DNA of 41,775 nt from Streptomyces sp. HD (GCF_028369295.1 NZ_JAQMYP010000070.1:1-41775); one strand, 5' to 3'. Shown: positions 1 through 9,291, counted from the first letter of the stretch. The notes: generated from the sequence alone by a model not told the origin. Numbers and translations are program-made.

Positions 1-15
1 ACCCCCCCCCCGCGG

Positions 16-54
<39 letters not shown>

Positions 55-67
55 CGCTCGGATCACC

Positions 68-2215
68 TCATGAACCGCCCCCCAACAGCCCCGCCGCCCG
101 AGCCCAGCGGTACTTCGCGCCGAGCGCGGCCACCGGCTTCTCGGTCGTGTACGGGTACGCAACGACCCCCCGCTCGTACAGGTACTGGCAGGCCTCCTCG
201 ACCTCGACGTCACCCGCGAGCGACGCCACCACGGGCTTCTCGATGCCGCGCTCCCGGAACTCGGCCACCACGCGCGCGGTGAGCTCCGCGAAGACCATCG
301 GGGGAGTGACGATCGTGTGCCAGTAGCCCAGGACCAGCGTGTGGATGCGCGGATCCTCCAGACCGAGCCGGATCGTCGCCTCATACGTCGACGGCGGCTC
401 GCCCCCCGTGATGTCCACCGGGTTGCCCGCGGCCCCGAAGGGCGGGATGAACTTCCGGAACGCCTCGTCCAGGTCCGGCGGGATCTCCATCAGGGACAGG
501 CCGTTGTCGGTCACGGCATCCGACAGCAGCACACCGCTGCCACCGGCCCCGGTGATGATCACGACGTTGTCGCCCTTGGGAGTGGGAAGCACCGGCAACG
601 CGCGCGCGTACTCCAGCATTTCGTTGAGCCCGGGCGCCCGGATGACGCCGGCCTGCTTGAGGATGTCGTCGTACACGGCGTCGTCGCCGGCGAGGGCTCC
701 GGTGTGCGAGCCGGCCGCCTTGGCGCCCGCCGCGGTACGGCCCGCCTTGAGGACCACGACGGGCTTCTTGGGTACGGTCGCCCGCGCGGCCTCGACGAAG
801 GCACGCCCGTCCTTGAGGTCCTCCAGATGCATCGCGATGCACTCGGTGTGCGGGTCCTCGCCGAACCAGGTCAGCAGGTCGTCCTCGTCCAGGTCCGACT
901 TGTTGCCCAGGCCCACGATCGCCGACACGCCCGTCTTCGTGGTTCGCGCGAAGCCCAGGATGGCCATCCCGATGCCGCCGGACTGCGAGGTCAGCGCCAC
1001 CCCGCCCTTGACGTCGTACGGCGTGCAGAACGTGGCGCACAGGTCCTGCCAGGTCGAGTAGTAGCCGTAGATGTTCGGCCCGAGCAGCCGGACGCCGTGC
1101 CGCTCGGCGATGGCCACGATCTCCTCCTGGAGTTCGTGCTCACCGGTCTCCGCGAACCCGGAGGGGATCAGGACGGCGTTGGGGATCCCCTTGCGTCCCA
1201 CCTCCTCCAGGGCCGAGGCCACGAACTTGGCGGGGATAGCGAAGACCGCCACATCCACCTCACCGGGAACGTCCGTGACACTCTTGTACGCCTTGCGGCC
1301 CAGAATGTCATCGGCCTTGGGATTCACCGGGTGGATGTCCCCGGCGAAACCACCGTCGATGAGGTTGCGCATGACCGAATTGCCGATCTTGCCCTGCTCG
1401 TTCGAGGCACCGATGACCGCGACCGACGACGGCTGCATCAGCCGGCGCATCGAGGTGAGGATCTCCTCGCGCGAGTAGCGGCGGCGTGGCTTCGCGGGCG
1501 CCTCGGAGAGGATCACGCGGATGTCCGCGGCGACCGCGCTCTCCGCGGTGGCGATCACCGGGTTGAGATCCACCTCGGCGATCTCCGGGAAGTCCGCGAC
1601 CAGCTGCGACACCCGGCGGATCTGCTCGGCGACCGCCCACCGGTCCACGGCCGCCTGACCGCGCACGCCGCGCAGGATCTCCGCCGACCGGATCGAGTCC
1701 AGCATGGACAGCGCCTCGTCGGCGCTCACGGGCGCGAGCCGGAAGGTGACGTCCTTGAGGACCTCGACGAGCACCCCGCCGAGCCCGAAGGCGACGACCT
1801 TGCCGAACGTCGGGTCGGTGACCGCTCCGACGATCACCTCCTGCCCCTGCGGGAGCAGCTCCTGCACCTGCACGCCCTCGATGCGGGCATCCGCGCTGTA
1901 CGCGCGCGCGTTGTCGATGATCTTGTGGAAGGCGGCCCGCACGTCCGTCGCACCCTCGACACCGACGATCACGCCGCCCGCATCGGTCTTGTGGAGGATG
2001 TCCGGCGAGACGATCTTCATCACCACGGGCCCGCCGAAGCGCGCCGCGTACGCCACCGCCTCGTCGACATCCGTCGCGAGCTCCTCGCCCGGTACGGCGA
2101 TCCCGTACGCGTCGGCGATCACCTTGCCCTCGGGCGCGGTCAGCGCGGTGCGTCCCTCGGCCCGCACGGAGTCGAGGAGCGTCCGCACCCTGAGGACGCG
2201 GTCTTCGGCCATCAC
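68..2215 (-). CDS. NDP-forming acyl-CoA synthetase (acetate--CoA ligase family), fused alpha/beta type
   Basis: About 715 aa. It should join a carboxylic acid to CoA with ATP (or GTP), forming acyl-CoA, NDP and phosphate through a phosphohistidine. An ATP-grasp domain comes first (about residues 10-235, with VVMKIVSPDILHKTDAGG). A Rossmann CoA-binding domain starts near 265 (VAVIGASNEQGKIGNSV), followed by succinyl-CoA-ligase-like domains. The motif GSHTGALAG near residue 500 carries the expected phosphorylated histidine. The start is GTG at 2215 or ATG at 2212, one base after the stop of the upstream CoA-transferase gene, so the two are surely co-transcribed and probably coupled. The acid substrate cannot be read from sequence. 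The neighbours suggest oxalate, formate or a 2-hydroxy acid. Some residues of the downstream 3' flank are lost in the poly-C tract. Confidence 0.9.
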   Translation of the reverse strand: MMAEDRVLRVRTLLDSVRAEGRTALTAPEGKVIADAYGIAVPGEELATDVDEAVAYAARFGGPVVMKIVSPDILHKTDAGGVIVGVEGATDVRAAFHKIIDNARAYSADARIEGVQVQELLPQGQEVIVGAVTDPTFGKVVAFGLGGVLVEVLKDVTFRLAPVSADEALSMLDSIRSAEILRGVRGQAAVDRWAVAEQIRRVSQLVADFPEIAEVDLNPVIATAESAVAADIRVILSEAPAKPRRRYSREEILTSMRRLMQPSSVAVIGASNEQGKIGNSVMRNLIDGGFAGDIHPVNPKADDILGRKAYKSVTDVPGEVDVAVFAIPAKFVASALEEVGRKGIPNAVLIPSGFAETGEHELQEEIVAIAERHGVRLLGPNIYGYYSTWQDLCATFCTPYDVKGGVALTSQSGGIGMAILGFARTTKTGVSAIVGLGNKSDLDEDDLLTWFGEDPHTECIAMHLEDLKDGRAFVEAARATVPKKPVVVLKAGRTAAGAKAAGSHTGALAGDDAVYDDILKQAGVIRAPGLNEMLEYARALPVLPTPKGDNVVIITGAGGSGVLLSDAVTDNGLSLMEIPPDLDEAFRKFIPPFGAAGNPVDITGGEPPSTYEATIRLGLEDPRIHTLVLGYWHTIVTPPMVFAELTARVVAEFRERGIEKPVVASLAGDVEVEEACQYLYERGVVAYPYTTEKPVAALGAKYRWARAAGLLGGGS

Positions 2216-2216
2216 G

Positions 2217-3467
2217 TCAGATCACTCCGTTCGACTTGAGCAGGCGCAGTTCCTCGTCACCGAGGCCGAGCTCGCCGATGTAGACCTCTTCGTTGTGCTC
2301 GCCGAGCAGCGGCGAACTGGTCACCTGGACCGGGGAGTCGGAGAGCTTCAGCGGGCTGCCGACGGTGACGAAGTCGCCCCGCTCGGGGTGGGGCACGGTG
2401 ACGACCATCTCGTTGTCGACCAGCGAGGAGTCCTCGATGATCTCCTTGGTGGACAGGATCGGCCCGCACGGGATGTTGTGGGCGTTGAGCTTCTCCAGCA
2501 CCTCCCACTTGGGCAGGGTCGAGGACCACTCCTCGATCAGCTGGAACATCTTGCTGAGCTTGGGCAGCCTGGCCTCCGGCGTCGCCCACTCGGGGTCGTC
2601 GGAGAGTTCGGGCCGGCCGATGAGCTCGCTCAGCGGCTGCCAGCCGACGGGCTGCACGATGACGTAGACGTAGTCGTTCGGGCCGCCCGGCGCGCACTTG
2701 ACCGCCCAGCCGGGCTGACCGCCGCCGGACGCGTTTCCCGAGCGGGGAACTTCCGTGCCGAAGTCCTCGTTCGGATATTCAGCAAGCGGCCCATGTGTCA
2801 GGCGTTGCTGGTCCCTCAACTTCACCCGGCAGAGGTTGAGTACAGCGTGCTGCATGGCCACATTGACCCGCTGCCCACGCCCGGTCTTCTCGCGCTGGAA
2901 CAGCGCCGCGAGAATCCCCGCCACGGCGTGCACACCCGTCCCCGAGTCCCCGATCTGGGCTCCGGTCGCCAGCGGCGGCCCGTCCTCGAAACCGGTGGTC
3001 GACATCGACCCGCCCATGGCCTGAGCGACGACCTCGTACGCCTTGAAGTTGGTGTACGGGCCCTCGCCGAACCCCTTGATGGAGGCATAGACGATACGTG
3101 GATTGATCTCCTGGATGCGGTCCCAGGTGAAGCCCATCCGGTCGATCGCGCCCGGTCCGAAGTTCTCGACCATGACGTCGGAGCGCCGGATCAGCTCGGT
3201 GAGGATCTCCTTGCCGCGCTCGGTCTTGGTGTTGAGGGTGATGCTCCGCTTGTTGCAGTTGAGCATCGTGAAGTAGAGGGAGTCGACGTCCGGGAGGTCG
3301 CGCAACTGCTTGCGCGTGATGTCACCGGTCGGCGCCTCCAGCTTGACGACGTCCGCGCCGAGCCAGGCGAGCAGCTGGGTCGCGGAGGGCCCGGACTGGA
3401 CGTGGGTCATGTCCAGGACGCGGATGCCTTCGAGAGCCTTGGACGGAATACCCGTCGTGCCGGTCAT
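2217..3467 (-). CDS. frc: Formyl-CoA:oxalate CoA-transferase (CaiB/BaiF family)
   Basis: A 416-aa class III CoA-transferase that moves CoA from formyl-CoA to an acceptor acid such as oxalate. Long stretches match what I recall of Oxalobacter Frc: LDMTHVQSGP at the N-terminus, DSLYFTMLNCNKRSI, VENFGPGAIDRMGFTW, and a glycine loop SGGGQPGW. The catalytic aspartate is in AQIGDSGTG, equivalent to Asp169 of the Oxalobacter enzyme. The glycine loop has Ser in place of the first Gly of the usual GGGGQ. It is the middle gene of a leftward three-gene run, 10 bp after the ThDP enzyme and 1 bp before the acyl-CoA synthetase. Frc activity is the best reading; a related acceptor (2-hydroxy acid) is possible. 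Confidence 0.88.
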   Translation of the reverse strand: MTGTTGIPSKALEGIRVLDMTHVQSGPSATQLLAWLGADVVKLEAPTGDITRKQLRDLPDVDSLYFTMLNCNKRSITLNTKTERGKEILTELIRRSDVMVENFGPGAIDRMGFTWDRIQEINPRIVYASIKGFGEGPYTNFKAYEVVAQAMGGSMSTTGFEDGPPLATGAQIGDSGTGVHAVAGILAALFQREKTGRGQRVNVAMQHAVLNLCRVKLRDQQRLTHGPLAEYPNEDFGTEVPRSGNASGGGQPGWAVKCAPGGPNDYVYVIVQPVGWQPLSELIGRPELSDDPEWATPEARLPKLSKMFQLIEEWSSTLPKWEVLEKLNAHNIPCGPILSTKEIIEDSSLVDNEMVVTVPHPERGDFVTVGSPLKLSDSPVQVTSSPLLGEHNEEVYIGELGLGDEELRLLKSNGVI

Positions 3468-3477
3468 GCAGGCCTCC

Positions 3478-5175
3478 TCACTTGTACATGGTCTGGTTCA
3501 TGGTTCCGGGGGCGTACGCGTCCGGGTCGACCCAGACGTTGATCAGCGACGGCTTGCCCGACTCACGTGCGCGCCTGAGTGCGGGGCCGATGTCGGCGGG
3601 GTCACGGACCTCCTCGCCGTAACCGCCCAGCATCTGCGCGAACTTGTCGTAGTGGATGTCGCCGAGGGTGTTGCCGACCCGCTCGCGCTCCAGCCCGTAC
3701 TTCTGGGCCTGGCCGTAGCGGATCTGGTTCATGGAGGAGTTGTTGCCGACGATGCCGACGAAGGGGAGGTTGTAGCGCACGAGCGTCTCGAAGTCCCAGC
3801 CGGTGAGGGAGAACGCGCCGTCGCCGAAGAGGGCGACGACCTCCTTGTCCGGCCGCGCCTGCTTGGCCGCGAGCACGAAGGGGACGCCGACGCCGAGGGT
3901 GCCGAGGGGACCCGGGTCCATCCAGTGCCCGGGGGACTTGGGCTGCACGACCTGCCCGGAGAAGGTGACGATGTCGCCGCCGTCGCCGATGTAGATCGAG
4001 TCCTCGGTGAGGAACTCGTTGATTTCGCTGACCAGCCGGTACGGGTGGATCGGCGAGGCGTCCGACTTCAGGCTCGGCAGCCGCTTCTCGATGGCGGTCT
4101 GCTCGGCGGCGCGCAGTTCGTCCAGCCACTCCTTGCGCTTGGACGCGCCGCCGTTGCTGTATCCATTGAAAGCGTGCCCGGAGGCGGCCTCGGCGACCGA
4201 CTTCAGTACCAGTCCGGCGTCGCCGACGATGCCGAGGTCGATGTCGCGGTTCTTGCCGACCGTGCGGTAGTCGAGGTCGATCTGCACGACGGTTGCGTCA
4301 GGGGACAGCCGCTTGCCGTAGCCCATGCGGAAGTCGAAGGGAGTGCCGACGATCACGATGACATCGGCGTTGGAGAAGGCGCAGCGCCGCGACAGCTGGA
4401 AGTGGTGCGGGTCGCCGGGTGGGAGCGTGCCTCGACCGGCCCCGTTCATGTACGCGGGGATGTTGAGGGTGCGGACCAGCTCGATGGCCGCCTCGGTGCC
4501 GCGCGTCGTCCATACCTGGCTGCCGAGCAGGATGGCCGGCTTCTCGGCGTGGACCAGCAGGTCGGCGAGCTTCTCGATCGCCTCGGGGTCGCCGGCCGAG
4601 CGGGTGGAGGCACGGTAGGCGCCCTCCTTCGGCACGCGTGCCTTGCTCACGGAGACCTTGGCGTCGAGGACGTCGCGTGGGATCTCCAGGAAGGAGGGCC
4701 CGGGCGCGCCGTGGTAGCACTCGCGGAACGCCATCGACACCATGTCCGCCGCGCGTGCCGTGTCCGGCACGGCCGCCGCGAACTTGGTGATCGGCGTCAT
4801 CATGTCGACGTGCGGCAGGTCCTGCAGGGACCCCATCTTGTGCTGGGTGAGAGCGCCCTGGCCGCCGATGAGCAGCATCGGTGACTCGGCGCGGAAGGCG
4901 TTGGCGACACCGGTGACGGCGTCGGTGGTGCCGGGGCCGGCGGTGACGACCGCGCAACCGGGCTTGCCGGTGATACGGGCGTAGCCGTCGGCGGCGTGGG
5001 CGGCGACCTGCTCGTGTCGGACGTCGACGACCTCGATGTCCTCGTCGACGCAGCCGTCGTAGATGTCGATGATGTGGCCGCCGCACAACGTGTAGATACG
5101 GTCGACCCCCTCGGCCTTCAGCGCCTTGGCAACGAGATGACCACCGGAAATGACGTCCTGGGTGTCGTCGGGCAT
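3478..5175 (-). CDS. ThDP-dependent enzyme: oxalyl-CoA decarboxylase / 2-hydroxyacyl-CoA lyase type (ALS-like fold)
   Basis: About 565 aa from ATG 5175; the frame stays open upstream to 5214. The order is a pyrimidine-binding domain with the activating glutamate in VRHEQVAAHAADGYAR, a central domain, and a PP domain with the Mg/ThDP motif GDGAFSLTG ending in GNNSS. The family includes acetolactate synthase, oxalyl-CoA decarboxylase (Oxc) and 2-hydroxyacyl-CoA lyase. Position next to frc argues for an enzyme releasing formyl-CoA, hence Oxc or a lyase. By manual alignment, the Tyr-Glu pair of Oxalobacter Oxc is Leu-Gln here (GSLQDLP), so Oxc is not secure. It is the first gene of the leftward operon, facing a divergent CoA-ligase pair across a palindrome at 5250-5273. 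I am confident of the fold and cofactor, much less of the substrate. Confidence 0.82.
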   Translation of the reverse strand: MPDDTQDVISGGHLVAKALKAEGVDRIYTLCGGHIIDIYDGCVDEDIEVVDVRHEQVAAHAADGYARITGKPGCAVVTAGPGTTDAVTGVANAFRAESPMLLIGGQGALTQHKMGSLQDLPHVDMMTPITKFAAAVPDTARAADMVSMAFRECYHGAPGPSFLEIPRDVLDAKVSVSKARVPKEGAYRASTRSAGDPEAIEKLADLLVHAEKPAILLGSQVWTTRGTEAAIELVRTLNIPAYMNGAGRGTLPPGDPHHFQLSRRCAFSNADVIVIVGTPFDFRMGYGKRLSPDATVVQIDLDYRTVGKNRDIDLGIVGDAGLVLKSVAEAASGHAFNGYSNGGASKRKEWLDELRAAEQTAIEKRLPSLKSDASPIHPYRLVSEINEFLTEDSIYIGDGGDIVTFSGQVVQPKSPGHWMDPGPLGTLGVGVPFVLAAKQARPDKEVVALFGDGAFSLTGWDFETLVRYNLPFVGIVGNNSSMNQIRYGQAQKYGLERERVGNTLGDIHYDKFAQMLGGYGEEVRDPADIGPALRRARESGKPSLINVWVDPDAYAPGTMNQTMYK

Positions 5176-5249
5176 GGCGAAGTCCTGTCCCTTCGTAGGG
5201 GGTTGGGAACGCACTCAGCGATATGCCGTCGGCCGTCGGCAGTACATTG

Positions 5250-5273
5250 CATACAGTCGACGAATACTGTATG
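5250..5273. promoter_or_regulatory. Palindromic operator candidate in divergent promoter
   Basis: Perfect 8-bp inverted repeat CATACAGT (5250-5257) / ACTGTATG (5266-5273) with an 8-bp spacer, in the 167-bp gap between the divergent ThDP enzyme and sucC-like genes. A possible rightward promoter overlaps it: TTGCAT at 5248-5253 and TATGAA at 5270-5275, 16 bp apart. One regulator bound here could control both arms. The regulator is not in this window. Confidence 0.55.
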
Positions 5274-5342
5274 AACCTTGTTATCCCGCATCCGGTGGGT
5301 GGTGTCCAGGGGGCGTGCGGCACTTTTGAGTCAGGAGCCGAA

Positions 5343-6476
5343 ATGGACCTGTACGAACACCAGGCAAGGGAACTCTTCGAGGAACACGGCATCTTGGTGC
5401 CGCGGGCAGAGGTGACGGACTCACCCAAGGAGGCCCGCGAGATCGCACGCCGACTCGGCGGTCGGGTCGTGGTGAAGGCACAGGTGAAGACGGGTGGCCG
5501 CGGGAAGGCGGGCGGTGTGAAGCTCGCTGCGGACCCGGCCGCCGCCGAGTTCACGGCCCGTCAGATCCTCGGTATGGACATCAAGGGCCACACGGTCGGC
5601 AAGGTGATGCTGGCCCAGCCCGTGGACATCGAGACCGAGTTCTACGTTTCCAATGTACTCGACCGTGCGGAGGGCGGCTTCCTGGCCATTGCCTCCGCCG
5701 AAGGCGGCATGGAGATCGAGGAGGTCGCCGCCACCCGCCCCGAGGCCGTGGCCCGCATCCCGATCGACCCGGTCGAGGGCGTCACCTCCGCCAAGGCGGG
5801 CGAGATCGCCGCGGCGGCCGGACTGCCACCACAGACCGTCGACGTCCTCGTACGACTGTGGGAGGTGCTGGTCCGCGAGGACGCCCTCCTGGTCGAGGTG
5901 AACCCGCTCGTGCTCACCAAGCAGGGCCAGATCCTCGCCCTCGACGGCAAGATCACCCTCGACGACAACGCCCGATTCCGGCAGACACGCTGGGGCGCCG
6001 ACGACGTGGAGCATGACGACGCCCTGGAGGCGGCCGCCGCGGCCAAGGGCCTCAACTACGTCAAGCTCGACGGCGAGGTCGGCATCATCGGCAACGGCGC
6101 CGGCCTCGTCATGTCCACCCTCGATGTCGTCGCGGGCTGCGGTGCCCGCCCCGCCAACTTCCTCGACATCGGCGGCGGTGCGTCGGCCCAGATCATGGCG
6201 GACGGACTCTCCGTCATCCTCTCCGACCCGGCCGTGAAGTCGGTCTTCGTCAACGTCTTCGGCGGGATCACCGCGTGCGACGCGGTCGCCGACGGCATCG
6301 TGAAGGCCCTGGACACCGTCCAGCTGACCAAGCCGCTCGTCGTACGGCTCGACGGCAACAACGCCGCCCGTGGACGCGCCATCCTCGACGGACGCGCCCA
6401 TCCGCTGGTCCAGCAGGCCACCACCATGGACGGCGCCGCGCTGCGGGCCGCCCAACTCGCCGCCGCCACAGCCTGA
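5343..6476 (+). CDS. Succinyl-CoA synthetase-like beta subunit (ADP-forming)
   Basis: A 377-aa ATP-grasp protein from ATG 5343, preceded by AGGAG at good spacing. The frame is open from 5223, but the family begins with the sequence seen here, MDLYEHQARELFEEHGI. VVVKAQVKTGGRGKAGGVK is the nucleotide-binding segment, and VEVNPLVLT is the metal-binding region. With the alpha subunit 14 bp downstream it should form a heterodimer making an acyl-CoA from a dicarboxylic (or similar) acid. Because the pair lies in a formyl-CoA/CoA-acid cluster and not with TCA-cycle genes, it is probably a paralogue of the housekeeping SucCD with its own substrate, possibly succinate, malate or another cluster acid. 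That last step is inference. Confidence 0.85.
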   Translation: MDLYEHQARELFEEHGILVPRAEVTDSPKEAREIARRLGGRVVVKAQVKTGGRGKAGGVKLAADPAAAEFTARQILGMDIKGHTVGKVMLAQPVDIETEFYVSNVLDRAEGGFLAIASAEGGMEIEEVAATRPEAVARIPIDPVEGVTSAKAGEIAAAAGLPPQTVDVLVRLWEVLVREDALLVEVNPLVLTKQGQILALDGKITLDDNARFRQTRWGADDVEHDDALEAAAAAKGLNYVKLDGEVGIIGNGAGLVMSTLDVVAGCGARPANFLDIGGGASAQIMADGLSVILSDPAVKSVFVNVFGGITACDAVADGIVKALDTVQLTKPLVVRLDGNNAARGRAILDGRAHPLVQQATTMDGAALRAAQLAAATA

Positions 6477-6490
6477 GGAGACACGACGAC

Positions 6491-7408
6491 ATGGCCATCT
6501 ACCTCACCAAGGGGAGCAAGGTCCTCGTCCAGGGCATGACCGGCGGCGAGGGCATGAAGCACACCCGGCGCATGCTCGCCGCCGGCACCGACGTCGTCGG
6601 CGGCGTCAACCCGCGCAAGGCGGGCCGCACCGTCGACTTCGACGTCCCCCAGTGCCTTGAGGGCCTGGGAGGTGCCCCCACCGCCGTCCCCGTCTTCGGC
6701 TCCGTCGCCGACGGGATGCGCGCGACCGGCGCCGACGTGACCGTGGTCTTCGTGCCGCCCGTCTTCGCCAAGGCGGCCGTCGTCGAGGCCGCCGACGCCG
6801 GCATCGGACTCACCGTCGTGATCACGGAGGGCATCCCGGTCCACGACTCCGTCGCCTTCACCACGTACGCCAAGGCGCGCGGCACCCGCGTCATCGGTCC
6901 CAACTGCCCCGGCCTGATCACCCCCGGCCAGTCCAACGCGGGCATCATCCCGGCCGACATCACCAAGCCCGGCCGCATCGGCCTGGTCTCCAAGTCCGGC
7001 ACGCTCACCTACCAACTCATGTACGAGCTGCGCGACATCGGCTTCTCCACCTGCGTCGGCATCGGCGGCGACCCGGTCGTCGGCACGACCCACATCGACT
7101 GCCTGGCCGCCTTCCAGGACGACCCCGACACCGAACTCATCGTGCTCATCGGAGAGATCGGCGGCGACGCGGAGGAACGCGCGGCCGCGTACATCCGCGA
7201 CCACGTCACCAAGCCGGTCGTCGGCTACATCGCCGGGTTCACGGCGCCCGAGGGCAGGACGATGGGGCACGCGGGCGCGATCGTGTCCGGCTCGTCCGGC
7301 ACGGCGGCGGCGAAGAAGCAGGCACTGGAGGCCGTCGGAGTGGGAGTCGGCAGTACGCCGACCGAGACCGCGCGTCTGGTGCTGGACCGCCTCGGGGCGC
7401 ATACGTGA
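6491..7408 (+). CDS. Succinyl-CoA synthetase-like alpha subunit
   Basis: A 305-aa protein starting MAIYLTKGSKVLVQGMTG. It has the CoA-binding Rossmann domain first (GGEGMKHTRRMLAAG, VVGGVNPRKAG). The ligase domain follows, with GPNCPGLITPG and the phosphohistidine region MGHAGAIVSGSSGTA near residue 255. Length matches SucD (about 290-305 aa). ATG 6491 follows GAGGAG ten bases upstream. It is in the same transcript as the beta subunit. Together with the leftward fused NDP-forming synthetase, the locus holds two unrelated arrangements of the same ligase fold, which suggests two different acids are handled. Confidence 0.87.
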   Translation: MAIYLTKGSKVLVQGMTGGEGMKHTRRMLAAGTDVVGGVNPRKAGRTVDFDVPQCLEGLGGAPTAVPVFGSVADGMRATGADVTVVFVPPVFAKAAVVEAADAGIGLTVVITEGIPVHDSVAFTTYAKARGTRVIGPNCPGLITPGQSNAGIIPADITKPGRIGLVSKSGTLTYQLMYELRDIGFSTCVGIGGDPVVGTTHIDCLAAFQDDPDTELIVLIGEIGGDAEERAAAYIRDHVTKPVVGYIAGFTAPEGRTMGHAGAIVSGSSGTAAAKKQALEAVGVGVGSTPTETARLVLDRLGAHT

Positions 7409-7507
7409 TGCCACTCATAGTCGACGCGGGGTTACTTTCAGGAGTCGCCGCGCCTCGCTAGCTTCCGCCGTAGCCATGTACGACCGCCCACCCGTCTCCC
7501 ACCACCA

Positions 7508-7523
7508 CCCTTCCAAGGAAGGG
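7508..7523. promoter_or_regulatory. Perfect 16-bp palindrome upstream of aldehyde dehydrogenase
   Basis: CCCTTCCAAGGAAGGG is fully self-complementary. It lies 51 bp before the ATG of the aldehyde dehydrogenase and about 100 bp after the ligase alpha gene. There is no following T run and the loop would be too tight for a good terminator, so an operator is the more natural reading. The role is unknown. Confidence 0.35.
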
Positions 7524-7573
7524 CCCTACGGACCCCCTTTCCTCTCGACTGTGCACCGAGAGCGGAGAACCCG

Positions 7574-9115
7574 ATGGCAACCACCCTCACCCTCAAATCC
7601 GGCACCTCCTGGGCCGACGCCTGGCAGCGCTGCCTCGCCGTCGCCCCGGAGGCATTCCGGGACGACCGAGTCCTCAACCTCTGGAACTCCACCTGGCAGG
7701 CGGACGGCCGTTCGCTGCCCGCCACCACCCCCGTCGACGGCAGCCCGATCGCGGGCCCGCCGCGCCTGGACCGGGCCACCGCCCACCAGGCCGTACGGGC
7801 CTCACTCGACCAGCACCGCGCCTGGCGGTGCATCCCGCTGGACGAGCGCCGGGCGCGCGTCGCGGCCACCCTCGACGCCCTGACCCAGCACCGTGACCTG
7901 CTCGCCCTGCTCCTCGTCTGGGAGATCGGCAAGCCCTGGCGGCTCGCCCGAGCGGACGTCGACCGGGCCATCGACGGCGTGCGCTGGTACGTCGACGGCA
8001 TCGAGCCGATGGTCGCCGACCGGGCCCCGCTGGACGGTCCGGTTTCCAACATCGCGAGCTGGAACTACCCGATGAGCGTGCTCGTTCACGCAGTGTTGGT
8101 ACAGGCACTGGCAGGCAACGCGGTCATCGCCAAGACCCCGACCGACGGCGGTGTCGCCTGTCTGACCCTGGCCTGCGCGCTCGCCGCCCGTGAGGGGATT
8201 CCCGTCACCCTTGTCAGCGGCAGCGGAGGGGAGCTGTCGGAGGCGCTGGTGCGGGCGCCCGAGATCGGCTGCGTGTCCTTCGTCGGCGGTCGCGACACCG
8301 GGGCGGCCGTGGCCACGGCCGTCGCCGACCTCGGCAAACGACATGTACTCGAACAGGAGGGACTCAACACCTGGGGCATCTGGAACTACACGGACTGGGA
8401 CGCGCTCACCACGGTCATCCCCAAGCTCTTCGACTACGGCAAACAACGCTGCACGGCGTACCCGCGCTTCGTCGTCCAGCGTGCGCTGTTCGACGAGTTC
8501 CTGGTGGCGTACCTCCCGGCGGTGCGCACGCTGAGGGTCGGCCATCCCCTGGCGGTCGAGAACCGCGTCGAACCGTACCCACAGCTGGACTTCGGGCCGG
8601 TGATCAACGCGGCCAAGGCCAAGGAACTGCAGGACCAGGTCGCCGAGGCGATCGACCGCGGCGCCGTCCCGCTGCACCGCGGCAAGCTGTGCGACGCCCG
8701 CTTCCTGCCCGGCCAGGACACCTCGGCGTACGTCCAGCCGGTCACGCTGCTGAACCCGCCGCCGTCCTCGCCGCTGCATCACGCGGAGCCGTTCGGTCCG
8801 GTCGACACGATCGTCCTGGTCGACACGGAGGCGGAACTGCTGGCGGCGATGAACGCGTCCAACGGCGCGCTGGTCGCCACCCTGTCCACGGACGACCGGG
8901 CGACGTACGACCGTCTGGCGCCACAGATCCGGGCGTTCAAGGTCGGCCACGGCAAACCGCGCTCCCGCGGTGACCGGGACGAACTGTTCGGCGGCTTCGG
9001 CGCGTCGTGGCGCGGGGCGTTCGTCGGCGGCGAACTGCTGGTACGTGCGGTGACGCAGGGGCCGGCGGGGGAGCGGCTGCCCGGGAACTTCCCGGAGTAT
9101 CACCTCATGCCGTGA
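7574..9115 (+). CDS. Aldehyde dehydrogenase family protein
   Basis: A 513-aa NAD(P)-dependent aldehyde dehydrogenase from ATG 7574, with GGAGA six bases before it. Visible landmarks are SNIASWNYPMSVLVHAVL (the substrate-channel/NAD region containing the usual Asn), a glutamate in EQEGLNTWG, and the catalytic cysteine in YGKQRCTAYPRFV. Both active-site residues are present, so an active oxidising enzyme is likely. The substrate is unknown. It follows the ligase pair on the same strand with a 165-bp gap containing a palindrome, so it may have its own promoter. In the setting of a possible 2-hydroxyacyl-CoA lyase it could remove the aldehyde product; that is a guess from context. Confidence 0.85.
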   Translation: MATTLTLKSGTSWADAWQRCLAVAPEAFRDDRVLNLWNSTWQADGRSLPATTPVDGSPIAGPPRLDRATAHQAVRASLDQHRAWRCIPLDERRARVAATLDALTQHRDLLALLLVWEIGKPWRLARADVDRAIDGVRWYVDGIEPMVADRAPLDGPVSNIASWNYPMSVLVHAVLVQALAGNAVIAKTPTDGGVACLTLACALAAREGIPVTLVSGSGGELSEALVRAPEIGCVSFVGGRDTGAAVATAVADLGKRHVLEQEGLNTWGIWNYTDWDALTTVIPKLFDYGKQRCTAYPRFVVQRALFDEFLVAYLPAVRTLRVGHPLAVENRVEPYPQLDFGPVINAAKAKELQDQVAEAIDRGAVPLHRGKLCDARFLPGQDTSAYVQPVTLLNPPPSSPLHHAEPFGPVDTIVLVDTEAELLAAMNASNGALVATLSTDDRATYDRLAPQIRAFKVGHGKPRSRGDRDELFGGFGASWRGAFVGGELLVRAVTQGPAGERLPGNFPEYHLMP

Positions 9116-9261
9116 CGGGACCCGGTGGCCCCCGCCGTGCGCGGGTGCCACCCGAACCGGCCGATCTCACCCGTGCGTGACCCCGCGGTCACCTCCCGTG
9201 AAGCGCCTCGGAGGACCTCGTCGCACGCCTCCAGGTGGCCGTCCAGCGCACGGATATGCAG

Positions 9262-9291
9262 GTGAAGGGCGCTCCGAAACCTTGGTATTGT
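9262..9291 (+). promoter_or_regulatory. Possible promoter of tRNA-Leu
   Basis: GTGAAG (9262-9267), an 18-bp spacer and TATTGT (9286-9291) fit a housekeeping promoter loosely. Transcription would start near 9298, giving about 40 nt of 5' leader before the tRNA. I see no gene in the remaining 9116-9339 stretch. Confidence 0.35.
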
